In this document: piece after piece, positions 23,509 to 34,712 of the stretch
Numbering within the stretch: the stretch's first letter is position 1
How the letters are laid out: the number at the start of each line of letters is the position of its first letter
NCBI GenBank assembly: GCA_012861695.1
Contig: JAAOOA010000442.1
Coordinates: forward strand, 62,001-126,000
Source of the DNA: Trematomus loennbergii
Lineage: Eukaryota > Chordata > Actinopteri > Perciformes > Nototheniidae
Reading direction: 5' to 3'
Length of the DNA stretch: 64,000 bases
Notes under the pieces: generated by a model
The model's input: the letters and a program-made list of their open reading frames with translations, nothing else
Told to the model about the DNA's origin: nothing
The model's database searches: none
Translations under genes and position numbers: made by a program

Positions 23509-23682
23509 CTGAGAGTCTGCAGTCTGCAGTCTGGACTCTCCAGAAGATCTCTCAGCAGCTCCACTCCTGAATCCTTCAGAGCGTTCCCACCCAGGTCCAG
23601 ATACCTCAGATGGGAGGGGTTGGACTTCAGAGCTGAGATCAGAGCAGAACAGCTGATCTCTGACAACCAGCAGCCCCACAGT
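23509..23682 (-). CDS. NLR LRR cassette exon, intact
   Basis: 174 nt, acceptor TTATTCAG|ACTGTG, donor CTCTCAG|GTCAGT. Reads [19 protein letters not shown], then [19 protein letters not shown]. It is open throughout and of the same size and phase as the exon at 24848-25021. Confidence 0.85.
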
Positions 23683-23779
23683 CTGAATAAAGAAAACATG
23701 ATGTAACTTTAGAAAACAATGTTCCTGTTTGAAATAACTCCAGGTTTAATAATCTGTTCAGAGTTAAACAGGGTTTTAA

Positions 23780-24545
23780 AGGTCTCCTATCATGCTATTT
23801 TTAGGCATATATTATGGGTCTCAGATATATACAAATATATAAAAACATGTCTATGATGTGTTTTGCTCAAAATACCAAACAGATCATGCATTTTAGAAAT
23901 CCCTCATATCCCTCTGTTCCAGCTGTTAGAGAAGAGCAGGTTCGGGTCCTTAGCTTGAACAAAGAAAAAAAGGAGGTGGAGCTAATGCCTGATCAGAATT
24001 CTACCAGCAGAAACTCAGCTAAATGCTGCCGTGATGAAACTCCATATCATGTTACAAACCACATCAAGGATTCTCTCTGAAACAGTATGGAGCTCAAACT
24101 CTTTCTCTCTCTCAGGTTTACCACAAGGTGAGTTCCTTTTTATTTCCTGCTTCTTCACACATGCTCTCTCCAGTACAGGTTAGCTCTGAGTGTTAGCATG
24201 CTAATGTAAACACAGACCATATTACTTCCAGAACACGTCTCATTGTTTCTGACAGCAACGTTTCTGATTGGCCCGTTGGTGTAAAGCCTGCCCACAATTT
24301 AGTAATGCCGTCATGACGCAGCAAATCTGGATCAGCTCCGTTGTTCCCCGTTTTTAGAGATGTGGGTACGGAGGAAAAGAGAGAGGGGTTTGTTTCCTGA
24401 CACTTTGTGAGTCTCCTGACACCGGGGACACACCGGGGACACATAGGGACACACCGGGGACACAGGGGACACATAGGGACACACCGGGGACACATGGTGA
24501 TGGAGAAAAGACATCACAAAGTGACTTTTGCTTGATAGGAGACCT
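23780..24545. mobile_element. TTAA-flanked element of the 33671/59301 family, diverged copy
   Basis: Ends AGGTCTCCTATCATGC and CTTGATAGGAGACCT, with TTAA at 23776-23779 and 24546-24549. Shared internal blocks with the other copies are CAAAATACCAAACAGATCATGC and the GGGTACGGAGGAAAAGAGAG region. A small ACCGGGGACACA tandem expansion lies at about 24420-24496. Confidence 0.8.
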
Positions 24546-24847
24546 TTAATGTCAGAGATGATGTAGAAACTATCCATTGATAATCTGGAACTTTAACTTT
24601 GATCAGATGTTGAACAACTCCTTCATCTCCCTCACAGCTCATCAGTACTGACAGCATCTCCACTGACTCCTGGAGCACAGAGTGAGTCTGTGGAAGCTCA
24701 AACTCTCTCCCTCACACATTCACCTTCTCTTTGTTATTCTGATCAATATTCAGTCTTTAGCAAAAATGGAAAAATAATTTTAATGTATTTTTTTCAAATT
24801 CAGAAAATGATAAATACAATTTGATGAAGTTCAGTCAGTGAACTGAC

Positions 24848-25021
24848 CTGAGAGCCTCCAGTCTGCAGTTTGGACTCTTTAGTCCAGAACTCAGCAGCTC
24901 CACTCCTGAATCCTCCAGCTTGTTGTCACCCAGGTCCAGATCTCTCAGATTGGAGGGGTCAGACTTCAGAGCTGAGGCCACGACTTCACAGTGAGTCTCT
25001 GAGAGTCCACAGTCAGTAAGT
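24848..25021 (-). CDS. NLR LRR cassette exon, intact
   Basis: 174 nt with an acceptor TTATAG|ACTTAC and donor CTCAG|GTCAGT. It reads [11 protein letters not shown], then [20 protein letters not shown], one ribonuclease-inhibitor-type leucine-rich repeat pair per exon. It is open throughout. The intron between it and the NACHT exon (25022-25812) is AT-rich and has no feature I can name. Confidence 0.82.
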
Positions 25022-25812
25022 CTATAATAACATATATATTACAACATGAGTTAAAAAAGAGGAAACATAATGACCTCAAGCATTTGATGAAAAACATATT
25101 TGACATATGTTCTGATTGAGATTTGCTGTTAGTCCATTTTATATATAATAATATATGATAATAGAGTGTAATGTGTTGTCAGTGTGATCTGATCACATGT
25201 CTGTGCTCCTGCTGTCACTGACTGTTACCAAGGAAACATAAATTAAATAAATCACTTGACATATTAGAGATGTACATATTTAAATGTTAATTAATATTTA
25301 GATGTGAATGATGGATGTTTTGGTTTCTCTGAGCATCTGGAAATGTATTGTGCACACAAACATAGTTAACAAACCAATAAAGTTTCAATATTCTAAACTG
25401 AATACATCAGATGTTCTCACTATATGAGTATTATTAAGACATAACTCTGGTATTGGTGGGATATGATATAGATCTTATTTTAAACTCTAACACATTGTGA
25501 TAAAAACGTGTGTGTGTTTAATGATAAAGAAACTACTAGAAAGTAATAATAACGGATAACTGTAAGTCCTGCTGTGTGGTGTGATCACATGCTGAGAAAC
25601 CTCTCAAGTCCTTCATGTGTTTGACATGTCGCCTCCATCACTCAATATGAAGAGAGAAACGCTTCAGTTTAACTATTATTATAAATAAATAGAAGAACAG
25701 TGTTGGTTTATTTTGCTCTCAGTATTTAAACAGCAGAAATGTTATAGTGTTTATTTGAATAATTAAACTTCTCCACATTAGTTTATAAAGTAATCACATC
25801 TGGACTTACTCA

Positions 25813-27647
25813 GCCTTCCTGCAGTTCCTCACAGCTGGAATCAGTCTCCGTCGTCCCTCCTTTGATGTGTTGTACTTCCTCAGGTCAACTCATCCAGAAC
25901 CTCCTCTGACATCTGCAGCATGTAGGCCAGAGCAGAGCAGTGGATCACAGAGAGTTTTTCTCTGATCTGTTCTCTGACTTCAGGAACTCTGTGATCTCCT
26001 GATGTACTGAGAGGTCCTTCATCTCTGTCAGACAGTGGAAGATGTTGATGGTCCTGTCAGGAGAGATTTATCACTGTTCATCTCCTTCAGGTTGTTGATG
26101 GCTCTCTGGATGATTTCTGACGCTTGTCTGTGCGACCCAGCAGGCCTTTGAAGAGTCTCTGGATGGTTTCTGGACGTTGTCTGTGCGACCCAGCAGGCCT
26201 CCTAACAGTCTCTGGTTGGACTCCAGAGAGAGGCCGTGGAGAAAGCGGACAAACAGGTCCAGGTGGCCATTTTCACTTCTGAGGGATTTCTCCATGGCTC
26301 CCTTTAGGAAGACATCCAGGGATGGGTCCTGATCACTGCTGTTACTGTTCTTATAGAGCCAGTCTTTCTTCAGGAAGTCCTTCAGTACCTTGTTCCTGTT
26401 GGTGTAACAGTGAACATGTAGACTGCAGCCAGAAACTCCTGAATGCTCAGATGAACAAAGCAGTAGACTGTTTCTGAAGATCACTCTCTCTCTTTTGAAG
26501 ATCTCTGTACAAACTCCTGAGTGCACCAAGGCCTCGGTGACACCAAGACCACAGCGCTGCAGGTCTTCTTGGTAGAACATGATGTTCCTTTCTCCAGATG
26601 TTCAAACGCCAGCCTCCCCAGCTTCAGAAGAACCTCCTGTCAGCCTCGTCAGCTGCTGTGGACTCGTCTCATGTCCCTCTTCATACTTCTGCTTCTTCCT
26701 CTTGGTCTGGACCAGCAGGAAGTGTGAGTACATGTCAGTGAGGGTCTGGGGCAGCTCTCCTCTCTGGTCTGTAGTCAACATGTGGTCCAGAACTGCAGCA
26801 GTGATCCAGCAGAAGACTGGGATCAGACACATGATGTGGAGGCTCCTGGAGCTCTTGATGTGAGAGATGATTCTGCTGGACAGTCTTCATCACTCGATCT
26901 CCTCCTGAAGTACTCCTCCTTCTGGGCGTCAGTGAAGCCTCGTACTTCTGTCCACACACTCAGGAGGGATCTGATTGGCCGCTGCAGGTCTGGAAGTTAT
27001 CCAGACGAGAGCCGAGGGAAGCAGCTTCCCCCTGATGAGGTTTGTCAGCAGCACGTTGACTGAGGACTTCGTGAGACATCAGACACAACCTCATTGTTTC
27101 TGAAGTCCAGAGAAAGTCTGCTTTCATCCAGGCCGTCAAAGATGAGCAGCACTTTACAGACAGCCAGCTGCTCTGCTGTGACCTTCTGTAAGGTTGGATG
27201 GAAAACATGGAGCAGCCTGAGAAGACTGTACTGCTCACCTTTGATCAGGTTCAGCTCCCTGAAGGAGAGCGGGATCACCAGACTGACATCTTGGTTTCCA
27301 AACCCTCGGCCCAGTCCAGAGTGAACTTTGCACTGAGAAGGTTTTTCCAACTCCAGCGACTCCGTTGGTCAGGACCGCTCTGATGAGAGTCTGTTGGTCA
27401 GGTAAGGCTTTAAAGATGTCCTGGCACTTGATTGGAGTGTCATGGAGGGTCTCTTCTTGGAAGCTGTCTCCAGCTGCCTCACCTCATGTTGGGTATTAAC
27501 CTCTTCACTCTGGCCTTGTGTGATGTAGAGCTCAGTGAAGATCCTGTTGAGGAGGGTTTCACTTTGATCAGTTCCTTCAGTCACACGTTCACATCCTCCT
27601 CAGACTGAGCCTATGTTCATCTAAAACCTCCTGCAGACCACTATCTG
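25813..27647 (-). pseudogene. NLR FISNA-NACHT-winged-helix exon, frame-broken
   Basis: The 1,835-nt exon starts at CTTTCAG|CAGATAGTGG and ends at GGCTGA|GTAAGT. FISNA-like text (LNRIFTELYITQGQSEEVN) comes first, then Walker A ([10 protein letters not shown], about 27340-27365), [20 protein letters not shown], Walker B (VLLIFDGLDES, about 27125-27160), and [22 protein letters not shown] and LSIQEFLAAVYMF follow. Frame changes occur just after RRM near 27590, after GKTFSVQ, between VIF and VYCFVHLS, and after AVYMF. There are others in the middle third. Most are consistent with one- or two-base losses. Confidence 0.8.
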
Positions 27648-27834
27648 CTGAAAGAGAAGGAAACAGGAGAGAATCAAAATGCTTTTGAGAATATAACAAT
27701 AAAACTAATAAAAACAGACTGAGTTTAAATGTTTTATAACATTTTAATGTCTATGTTCTTCAACAGAATACCTAATAATAAAAAAAAATGAACCAGGAAG
27801 AGGAATAAGACGCTGCATGAGTTCGGCCTCTTAC

Positions 27835-28068
27835 CTCGTACAGAGCTGGTCTGACTGGCTGTCTGCAGGCCAGCTCTGGTTCTGGATCTTTCTCCACACG
27901 GGACAGGAGGGGTCTCCTGATGGAGGGCGCTGCTCCCAGTATGAGGTGATGCACTGTCTGCAGAACCAGTGTCCACAGCTGGTAGAGACTGGATCCTTCA
28001 GGACGTCCTGACACAGAGCACAGCTGGACAGCTGCTCCTCCACAGGAACACCACTCTTCCTCTTCCCT
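27835..28068 (-). CDS. NLR RING-finger exon, broken near its end
   Basis: The frame reads SCALCQDVLKDPVSTSCGHWFCRQC, then SCPVWRK. The first six metal ligands of a RING (C-x2-C, C-x-H-x2-C-x2-C) are present. The final C-P-x-C is lost because about two bases are missing at TGTCCCGTGTGG, which reads CP then VW; the other frame reads PCGERSRTRAGLQTAS. A RING at this point suggests a ubiquitin-ligase-like N-terminus. Confidence 0.78.
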
Positions 28069-28139
28069 CTGTGGAGAGGAACACATCCTTTATAGCACTT
28101 TACTTCAGAGGGGCTGATTCTCACCAAAGGTACAACAAG

Positions 28140-29200
28140 GGGGCACATTCTAGTTTGATATTTAAAAAAAGGTCTATATAATATATACCCTTGTGATCAG
28201 GTATAGCTTACAATTCACATGATCATAAAACCAGAGAGCATCCTGTCTGGATTGATCACCCAGAGGAGCACATGTTCCCTGTATCTACACACACAGCTGT
28301 ATTAACCTGGTACACTATAAACCCAACTTGCATAGAATCTGCTGTGAATTCATAGAAATAAACATATGGAAAGGATGCCTAAATAACAACAGAATGATAC
28401 TGATTTGTAAAAAGCCTGAGTTAATGCTTTGTCAGGTCTGTCTCCAACACAACGAGCATCCTTTTTTTTTCTGAAGAGATCAGTTTGATTAAAGCTAGGC
28501 TAACATTAGCTGCTCCATCAACACTCAGAGTAACTTCATGAAGTCATAAGTACAGCAGTCACTATATTGTTAGCACCACAGACAGTCTCTGGTTTATACA
28601 GGAACATGAATAACCCTGATTTAATATGAGCTGCTGTCGAGCTCTGTTCTCCTCTCTGATTCCCCTCAGACCGTCAGAGACCCAGGAGCACAATCTCAAC
28701 ACTGACACGTTTTTGTAACAGAGCGTCACAACTTTACACTCAAGTTGAAATGTGTCACGCTGCTGAATACGCAGGTGACATGAATTTAACATCTTCACTT
28801 CCTTCGTGTTGCCAGCACAGATCTGGGTCTTTGTATTGACTCTACATGTGATTTCACAAAACTCTGTTTTATCTGCTAATGCTAAACACAACCAGCTCAC
28901 CAGGTTATCACTATTATTAATAAACATCTTAAAAAGACATATCATAGATATGCCCAAGTAGTTAAATAATGTTTTGGACAATATATTAGTTTTTAAATCA
29001 GTATTTATCAATATTGTTGCTATTTATACACAGATACAATGATAATATAATTGCATATTGAAATATCCTTAGATAATGTTAGCTTACTCTGCTGCGTTTT
29101 CCCTTTACAAACTGCTCACATGATTTCATTAAAGAACAGTTTAATATATTACATTACATCAAAACTGGATCCTCTTCAGGTCAGTTTACAGCAGAAACTC
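28140..29200. other. NLR first intron and neighbouring AT-rich sequence
   Basis: No coding or repeat signal is visible apart from short homopolymers. A 149-codon open frame on the minus strand at 28562-29011 has no recognisable domain. Confidence 0.5.
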
Positions 29201-29204
29201 TTAC

Positions 29205-29323
29205 TTTGTGTCTGAGGGTCCAGGTTCATTCCTGAAGTTTATAAGATGACCCATAGACCGCTCACTCTTCAGAGACAGACCGCTGGAGACTGAAGATGTG
29301 TCCTCTTCCTTTAGATCACTCAT
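29205..29323 (-). CDS. NLR first coding exon
   Basis: The ATG is at 29323-29321. The frame reads MSDLKEEDTSSVSSGLSLKS and ends GPSDTK at the donor AAA|GTAAGA. An acidic, serine-rich leader of this kind is usual for teleost NLR genes of this family. A 165-bp (CA)n tract starts 14 bp upstream of the ATG. Confidence 0.75.
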
Positions 29324-29335
29324 CTTCTCCAGTCT

Positions 29336-29503
<168 letters not shown>

Positions 29504-29509
29504 TAATAA

Positions 29510-30740
29510 TAAACTTGGTTAAAATACATGACATCAGTCAGACTTCAGGCCGCTCTCCATTTTGTCTGCGCTGGGCTGTCACATGTTATGTAACTCTGAT
29601 GAATCAGAAAGCAGGAAATAATAAAAGTGTACAACACTTGCAGAAGTCTCATTGGACTCTAGGACGCAGATTGTTAACCAATACGTTATTTTCTGACATC
29701 CAGTTTGACAGAGTAAATAATACACACTCACCCTGTTGTTCTCCTCGTGTCGAGCTGTAAAATGGCATATGGCAGTCTGCCTTCCGACTTTCACTTTCAA
29801 CTTCCCTCCCTGTCTGCAGCTCCTCCCTCTGATTCATAACCAGCCTTATCAGCTGAAGCAGTTCACATACAGGGACTTTGTTCAGTGAGATAGAAAAAGA
29901 CATGCAGCTAAAAACAGTAGAGTGGAACAGTGGAATTTCTATAGGTAATGCGTCCCGAGACCTGGACTCTCTCTCTCTCTGCCTGTCAGACGGCTACGAC
30001 CCCTATCAGACAAAAGACCTCACTATAGGAGACTCCTCCTCCTTCTCCATCGAACAGACAGAGAACCAGAGCTGAACCAACAACGACAAGACTCCATCCA
30101 GAACCATCTCCACCTGAGCATCCAGAACCAGAACAGCATGCTGACATAGAGGCATACTCTCATCAGTCGCCACAGGACATGAAGTTCCAAGCTGAGCCAC
30201 GAGATTTGGCACAAGAGCAGAGTGTGGGACATGAAAGCAGAATAGCCCTCCATACAACAGCGAAGAGACTGTAAAGAAGGAGATGAAATGCAAAGCAGTT
30301 GGGCCACTGAAAAGAGTACCAGCGGAAGGATTTAAGAGCTGATGGACTGAGGAGAAGACAGACCTAAGGAGAAGACGGAACCAGAGGAGTTGGCATGGTC
30401 TAACAGAATGTGAGGGGGTCGTGGCTTGAGACAACAAGAGGAGGAGAAAAAGGAAAACGGGAGTGAGTGAGTTTATACATAAACACACTTGAATTGATTT
30501 GATAAATACGTAAAGACAAAAAGATTTATTAGCCATGAATTAATAAATTGGTAAATTAAAATAGTAATAAAGAGGAAACTGTTAAAGTAAAATGAGGAAA
30601 TAATCCTAAAACACACTGAGGGTACTGTGAGATAAAGGGGTAGACATGATGGAAATATTCACCACACTACACTTAAGCAGTGAGTGTTTTGGGACTTAGG
30701 AGTACAGAGTAGAACATATTTTTCAATCTTTCATCATGAA
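29510..30740. other. Unassigned sequence upstream of the NLR gene
   Basis: This holds the probable upstream region of the NLR gene and then purine-rich sequence (30060-30480). Open frames on the minus strand are leucine-rich but show no domain. The stretch may include the far 5' part of the retroviral remnant. Confidence 0.35.
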
Positions 30741-32743
30741 ACGAATTATTCCCTAAGACATTTTATTCAGGTGAATTTGGTAGAGATCTAATGTGTTACA
30801 ATATTGATCTACAGCTAAAGGGATAGTTTTAGTGACCACTCTATAAGAACAGACAAATCTGTGTTGTTGGACAATGTTAAAGGGAGAGCTAATACCAAGC
30901 CAAATAAAGTATTGTTTTCGCCATTGTAGCATAGTTATTACCATAGGAGAACTGTTAAGGTGGAAATAACATTTGTTTGTCCAAGATGCAGAGTTTTAAA
31001 GGACACTGGGCAAAGAGCGATTGCAAATTTAATTTTGGAAAAAGCAATATAATTGGGAGTAATACATGCGGGGCCTTGGATCACTCATTGCAATGATGCA
31101 TATTTTTGACAACCCATATCGTTTAGAGAGAAGGGGTCACTCAACCCACCCAGCAGTTGTTTTAAATCTTACTTGTAGCTTCACAGGGAGCGCACGGCAC
31201 CAAATTATGAGTTTAAAAGACAAGCGCCACCACCTCCTGAGGTCATCCATTTAATCAGGGATGACCTGAAATTTAGAGATGTTATTTAAAGTAGAAACAT
31301 ATCCGCCATAAGTGAAAATTCCTAAATTGAACTACAAACCATTGATGAAATAACTCTGTTTTTAAAATCCTTGATAAAGGAGGGAGTAACTGTTACATGC
31401 TCGGACACCCAGGGTTCCACACACTGTTAAAGGGGTTAGCATAGTTTTTAAGCAGACCAGAATTGAAGATAAATTAGTATAATGAGTTATTGATATTCCA
31501 CCGGTTTTCACACCATTTAAGGAACCAATCACTGCATTAGAACAGACCACCAAAAGGTAATGAAGTAGGAACCATAAGTGATGAAATTCTCCAATTGTTG
31601 TAACTGACCAAAATCCTCTCCCAGAAATGACTGTCTGAAATGCCGTATCCCAGAGTAGATGTTTGATGGTATCATGGAACTAAAACCTTGTACGCAGTCT
31701 TGCCACAGGATTGGACGGGGACCTGTGCACTTGTACAGCCAGTGATGTTTTATATGCAGTACCAATGACAGTGGGGCAGTTAATCAACATGGCGAAACAC
31801 CCCAAAACCAGTAGGGCTAGGAGACCAGTCAAAGGAGGGAGTTTAGGCTCCACAGTGTACAAGGATAGCATAGGGGAGTGCTAGGGGTTGTAGTTGCATT
31901 CCATGTACCCTCACCCTAACGTACCGATTGATCACCACGGCCTTTTCTAGAGAACATATTACTTTCATACTTTAAAAAGTATGAAAGGGGGGAGGGTAAA
32001 TTTCTCATAAGGGAACCGTTTCAATTACTAGCAGAACAAGAAGACCCAACCCATATACAGATATTGATGAAAATGATAACAGTGTGTAAATGATGTTAAA
32101 TGATATGGATGATAAATGATGAGATTGTCCAAATGATGTGATATTTCAAATGATGAAATCATTTGAAAGAAGAACCAGCTACAATGCTAATATGAAGGGA
32201 ATCAATGCAATTTACTATACTATTCCAAGATGGTGTATTCTTTATTACTTTATACTATTCCAAGATGGTGTATTTTTTATTTACTTTGTACTATTCTAAA
32301 AAAAAAGTTTGTTTCTTTTATACTTTGTAAAAACAAGTGCCTTAACACTGAATGTAGTATGAGAAGGATTTCTGTGAAAGGAGGGAGTAAGAAATGTTCT
32401 GATACCAAGCTAAGTGGTGCTATTCATGATATTGAATGTTAACACTAGAAGTTATGCACAAAGAAAACTTTTATGATTGAAGACCAGCCAAAGTATTTTT
32501 TTTTTGTATTTTTTGTATTTTAATGACGGTTATTTAAACCATTCCATTCTGATTGTATGTTTTTGATATGAGTTATGTACTATGCAAAGTTCAGATGAAG
32601 AACTCATTAATTTCAGTATTGTGTTCACACCTTAAAAGGTGTGAAAGGAGGGATTGTTAGAAATTTAAAATCAATGTTTACAGATGAAGAACTCATTAAT
32701 TTCAGTATTGTGTTCACACCTTAAAAGGTGTGAAAGGAGGGAT
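30740..32743 (+). pseudogene. Endogenous retrovirus remnant: decayed env and 3' untranslated part
   Basis: Plus-strand fragments in different frames resemble a fish retroviral surface glycoprotein, notably LPQDWTGTCALVQPV (about 31705-31750) and ARRPVKGGS, a basic cleavage-site-like stretch nearby. Stops and frame changes are frequent, so it cannot encode a full envelope. No gag or pol was recognised upstream. It ends in polypurine tracts directly before the LTR at 32744. The env call rests on short motifs. Confidence 0.45.
31964..31996 (+). promoter_or_regulatory. Hairpin followed by a polypurine tract (upstream copy)
   Basis: A 22-nt perfect hairpin TTCATACTTTAAAAAGTATG+AA runs into GAAAGGGGGGAGGG. 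Same architecture as 32624-32653 and 32713-32742, with paired substitutions. No LTR start follows this copy. Confidence 0.6.
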
Positions 32744-32768
32744 TGTTAGAAATTAAAATCAATGTTTA
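32592..32768 (+). repeat. 89-bp tandem duplication across the polypurine tract/LTR junction
   Basis: Two adjacent copies (32592-32680, 32681-32768) contain the hairpin, the tract AAAGGAGGGA and about the first 25 bases of the LTR (TGTTAGAAAT...). The junction is therefore present twice. Confidence 0.85.
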
Positions 32769-33296
32769 ATATAATAATTAGTCTAAAATATATCGTCAGT
32801 TTAAAAGCTGTTTTATTGTGAAAAAACCCGGAAGTTCTCATACAATCTCAATGCCAAGCTTTTATTCCTTCATATCCGGTCAGTATGAAGCATGTCGCTA
32901 ACAATGTTTTAAATTAACTATTACAGTTTATAAGGTATTAAATAGAAAGTCATGAAAGAGATAAGGAGGATAAAAGACTTAAGGAAGTAGGCACTCTCAG
33001 AGAGATGACCTAATCAGAGAAACTATGACAATGAGAAAGAGGAGGGAAGTTCCCTCCCTACGTCACCGCCCACCATTGAGGAGGAGGGGTCACCACTGAG
33101 ATATAGGGAGGTGAGGGAGCCCTGGAGGACACTCCTTCTTCGCTGCAGCCATTCTGAAGACAACACCGGCTTTGTCTTTTCCCTTACCCTCTGCTTGTTG
33201 TATCATCGTGCCATTTAATTAAACTCACCAATTTGAACCTTTTCGGAGACTCCATTAGTCTCTTCATTCTAAGCTCCTCTCCTGGACGCGAGAACA
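32744..33296 (+). mobile_element. 3' LTR of the endogenous retrovirus
   Basis: It starts TGTTAGAAAT directly after the polypurine tract AAAGGAGGGAT and ends ...GAGAACA, giving TGTT/AACA termini over 553 bp. An AT-rich promoter-like GATATAGGG lies at about 33098 and ATTAAA at about 33218 could serve polyadenylation. No primer-binding site follows, which fits a 3' rather than 5' LTR. The matching 5' LTR was not seen. Confidence 0.62.
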
Positions 33297-33364
33297 TCGA
33301 ATACTTCTAATAGTATTTTTGGTATTTTGGGCAAAACACTTCACCCAACCCTGTATGTATATAT

Positions 33365-33601
33365 TGTAGTGATCACTTGTCACTGGGTTACATAATCCAA
33401 TCATGGAACTACAGGTTGGGGGTACTGTTTCCGCACGGACATATATGTTGTTGGTATATATATACTGTGTCCTCCTTCCTTTCGCTTTCTCTTGTCTTCC
33501 CGGGCTGCGATCCAACAACAACATGTGTGTTTCTGCTGCTCATTAAAGCTAACTTCGTACCTTCATTGTACCGCCTCCGACTCCCTTCTCTCGGCACTAC
33601 A
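33365..33601. mobile_element. Probable solo LTR (237 bp)
   Basis: Starts TGTAGTGATCAC and ends GGCACTACA, so the termini are a perfect 7-bp inverted pair (TGTAGTG/CACTACA). ATAT flanks both sides, though the surrounding TA-rich sequence makes this weak. TATATATA near 33458 and ATTAAA near 33542 resemble promoter and polyadenylation signals. Confidence 0.6.
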
Positions 33602-33670
33602 ATATATATATATATATGCCGTTAAAAACGTGTGTATTTTGTAAATTGTATAACTTTTTTTTTACTTTAA

Positions 33671-34587
33671 AGTGGACCTATCATGCTATATTTAAATGGT
33701 ATATATTGTAGGGCCATACCTATATAAGGTTATTTATAAGTTTCTGTTTTCAAAATACCAAACAGATCATGCATTTTAGCCATGCCTCATTTCGCTCTAT
33801 GTGCTGTTTGCTGTCTACGGGTCTGATTCTGCTGACCACGCCCCCTGCAGGAGAGGGGAGACGTGCTCTGATCAGCTGCTGGGCTGTCAGAAGAGGGGGA
33901 GAAAAAGAGATCTCCGTCCTCCGTGTTTTATTATATAGAGTCGTTATTCATTTGTTTTAAAGCTCAATAAATAACAAAGAAGACCTTTGACCGGCACTTT
34001 TCTAATCTTGACCGGCGAAAGAAACTGAAACTGAAACTCTGCCGCACGGTCCCCTCGTTCCTTGGAAGAGGCGGAGAGGTGGGTGTTTGTCATCTGCTGG
34101 TGGACTAACCGGAGGGAATTACAGTGCTTGCCTCGACGGTGAGGGATTGCATTGAATTAAAGCAGCGGGAGCAAACGCTTGCCTCGGGGAGGGAGAAAAA
34201 AAGCCACAGCGGAGAATAAACAGAAGGGTAACCATGGTAACTATGGGCGGGAAGTCTTCTTCGCTGCTTTTGTGGCAGACTACAGCGCCACTTACAGGCT
34301 GGCATATGTACTACAGTGTCTCCAGCGCTTTCGAGCGGCAATGGCGGCCGTGGCCCAACCCCACATTCCCCTGATAGGTGGAGAGTTGGCCCAATAGCCG
34401 TAGCGCCACTTCTGTGACGACATAGATCTGTATCAGATCCGTTGCAGCCCCTTTTTTAGAGATTTGGGTATGGAGGAAAATAGAGAGGGTTGTGTTTTCT
34501 GACACTTGGTGAGTTCCCTGGAACACCGGGGACACATATTCATGTATAAAAGACGTACAAAAGTGCATTTTGCATGATAGGTCCCCT
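33671..34587. mobile_element. TTAA-flanked non-autonomous element, long copy
   Basis: Ends AGTGGACCTATCATGC and GCATGATAGGTCCCCT with TTAA at 33667-33670 and 34588-34591. 917 bp. Shares both ends and most of its right half with 59301-59785, which lacks about 430 bp of the interior. No transposase frame. Confidence 0.85.
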
Positions 34588-34639
34588 TTAAATAGTTTTT
34601 TTGCATGTAACATTATGTAACATTAAGCTGTCAGTGGCT

Positions 34640-34712
34640 CTTTTCTGCTGTAACAATGTAAATGTCCCCTCTGTGGGACTAATAAAGGTTTTCTGATTCT
34701 GATTTGATTCTG
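34640..34712 (+). repeat. Non-LTR retrotransposon tail
   Basis: ATGTCCCCTCTGTGGGACTAATAAAGG followed by TTCTGATTCTGATT is a LINE-type 3' tail. A run of 18 C at 34901-34918 lies in otherwise unassigned sequence up to 35190. Confidence 0.5.

Larger units (their letters stand above)
22570..29323 (-). pseudogene. Fish-type NLR (RING-FISNA-NACHT-LRR) gene with multiple frame breaks
   Basis: Cytosolic innate-immune receptor of the expanded teleost NLRC3-like family. Exons on the minus strand: 29323-29205 (start MSDLKEEDTSSVSSG), 28068-27835 (RING), 27647-25813 (FISNA, NACHT, winged helix), then LRR cassettes 25021-24848, 23682-23509 and 22732-22570. The first join is in phase (DTK|GKRKSGVPVEEQ). 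Two LRR exons are intact 174-nt cassettes; the third is 163 nt and frame-broken. The RING loses its last cysteine pair to a short deletion. The NACHT exon is broken at several places, although Walker A (GVAGVGKT) and Walker B (LLIFDGLDES) are visible. No B30.2 domain was found. It may be a true pseudogene or a functional gene with assembly indels. Confidence 0.85.

Noticed and set aside
30006..30536. A 176-codon leucine-rich minus-strand frame that could look like a membrane protein
   Set aside because: Hydrophobicity comes from antisense of purine-rich DNA; no homologous motif, start context or splice support was seen.
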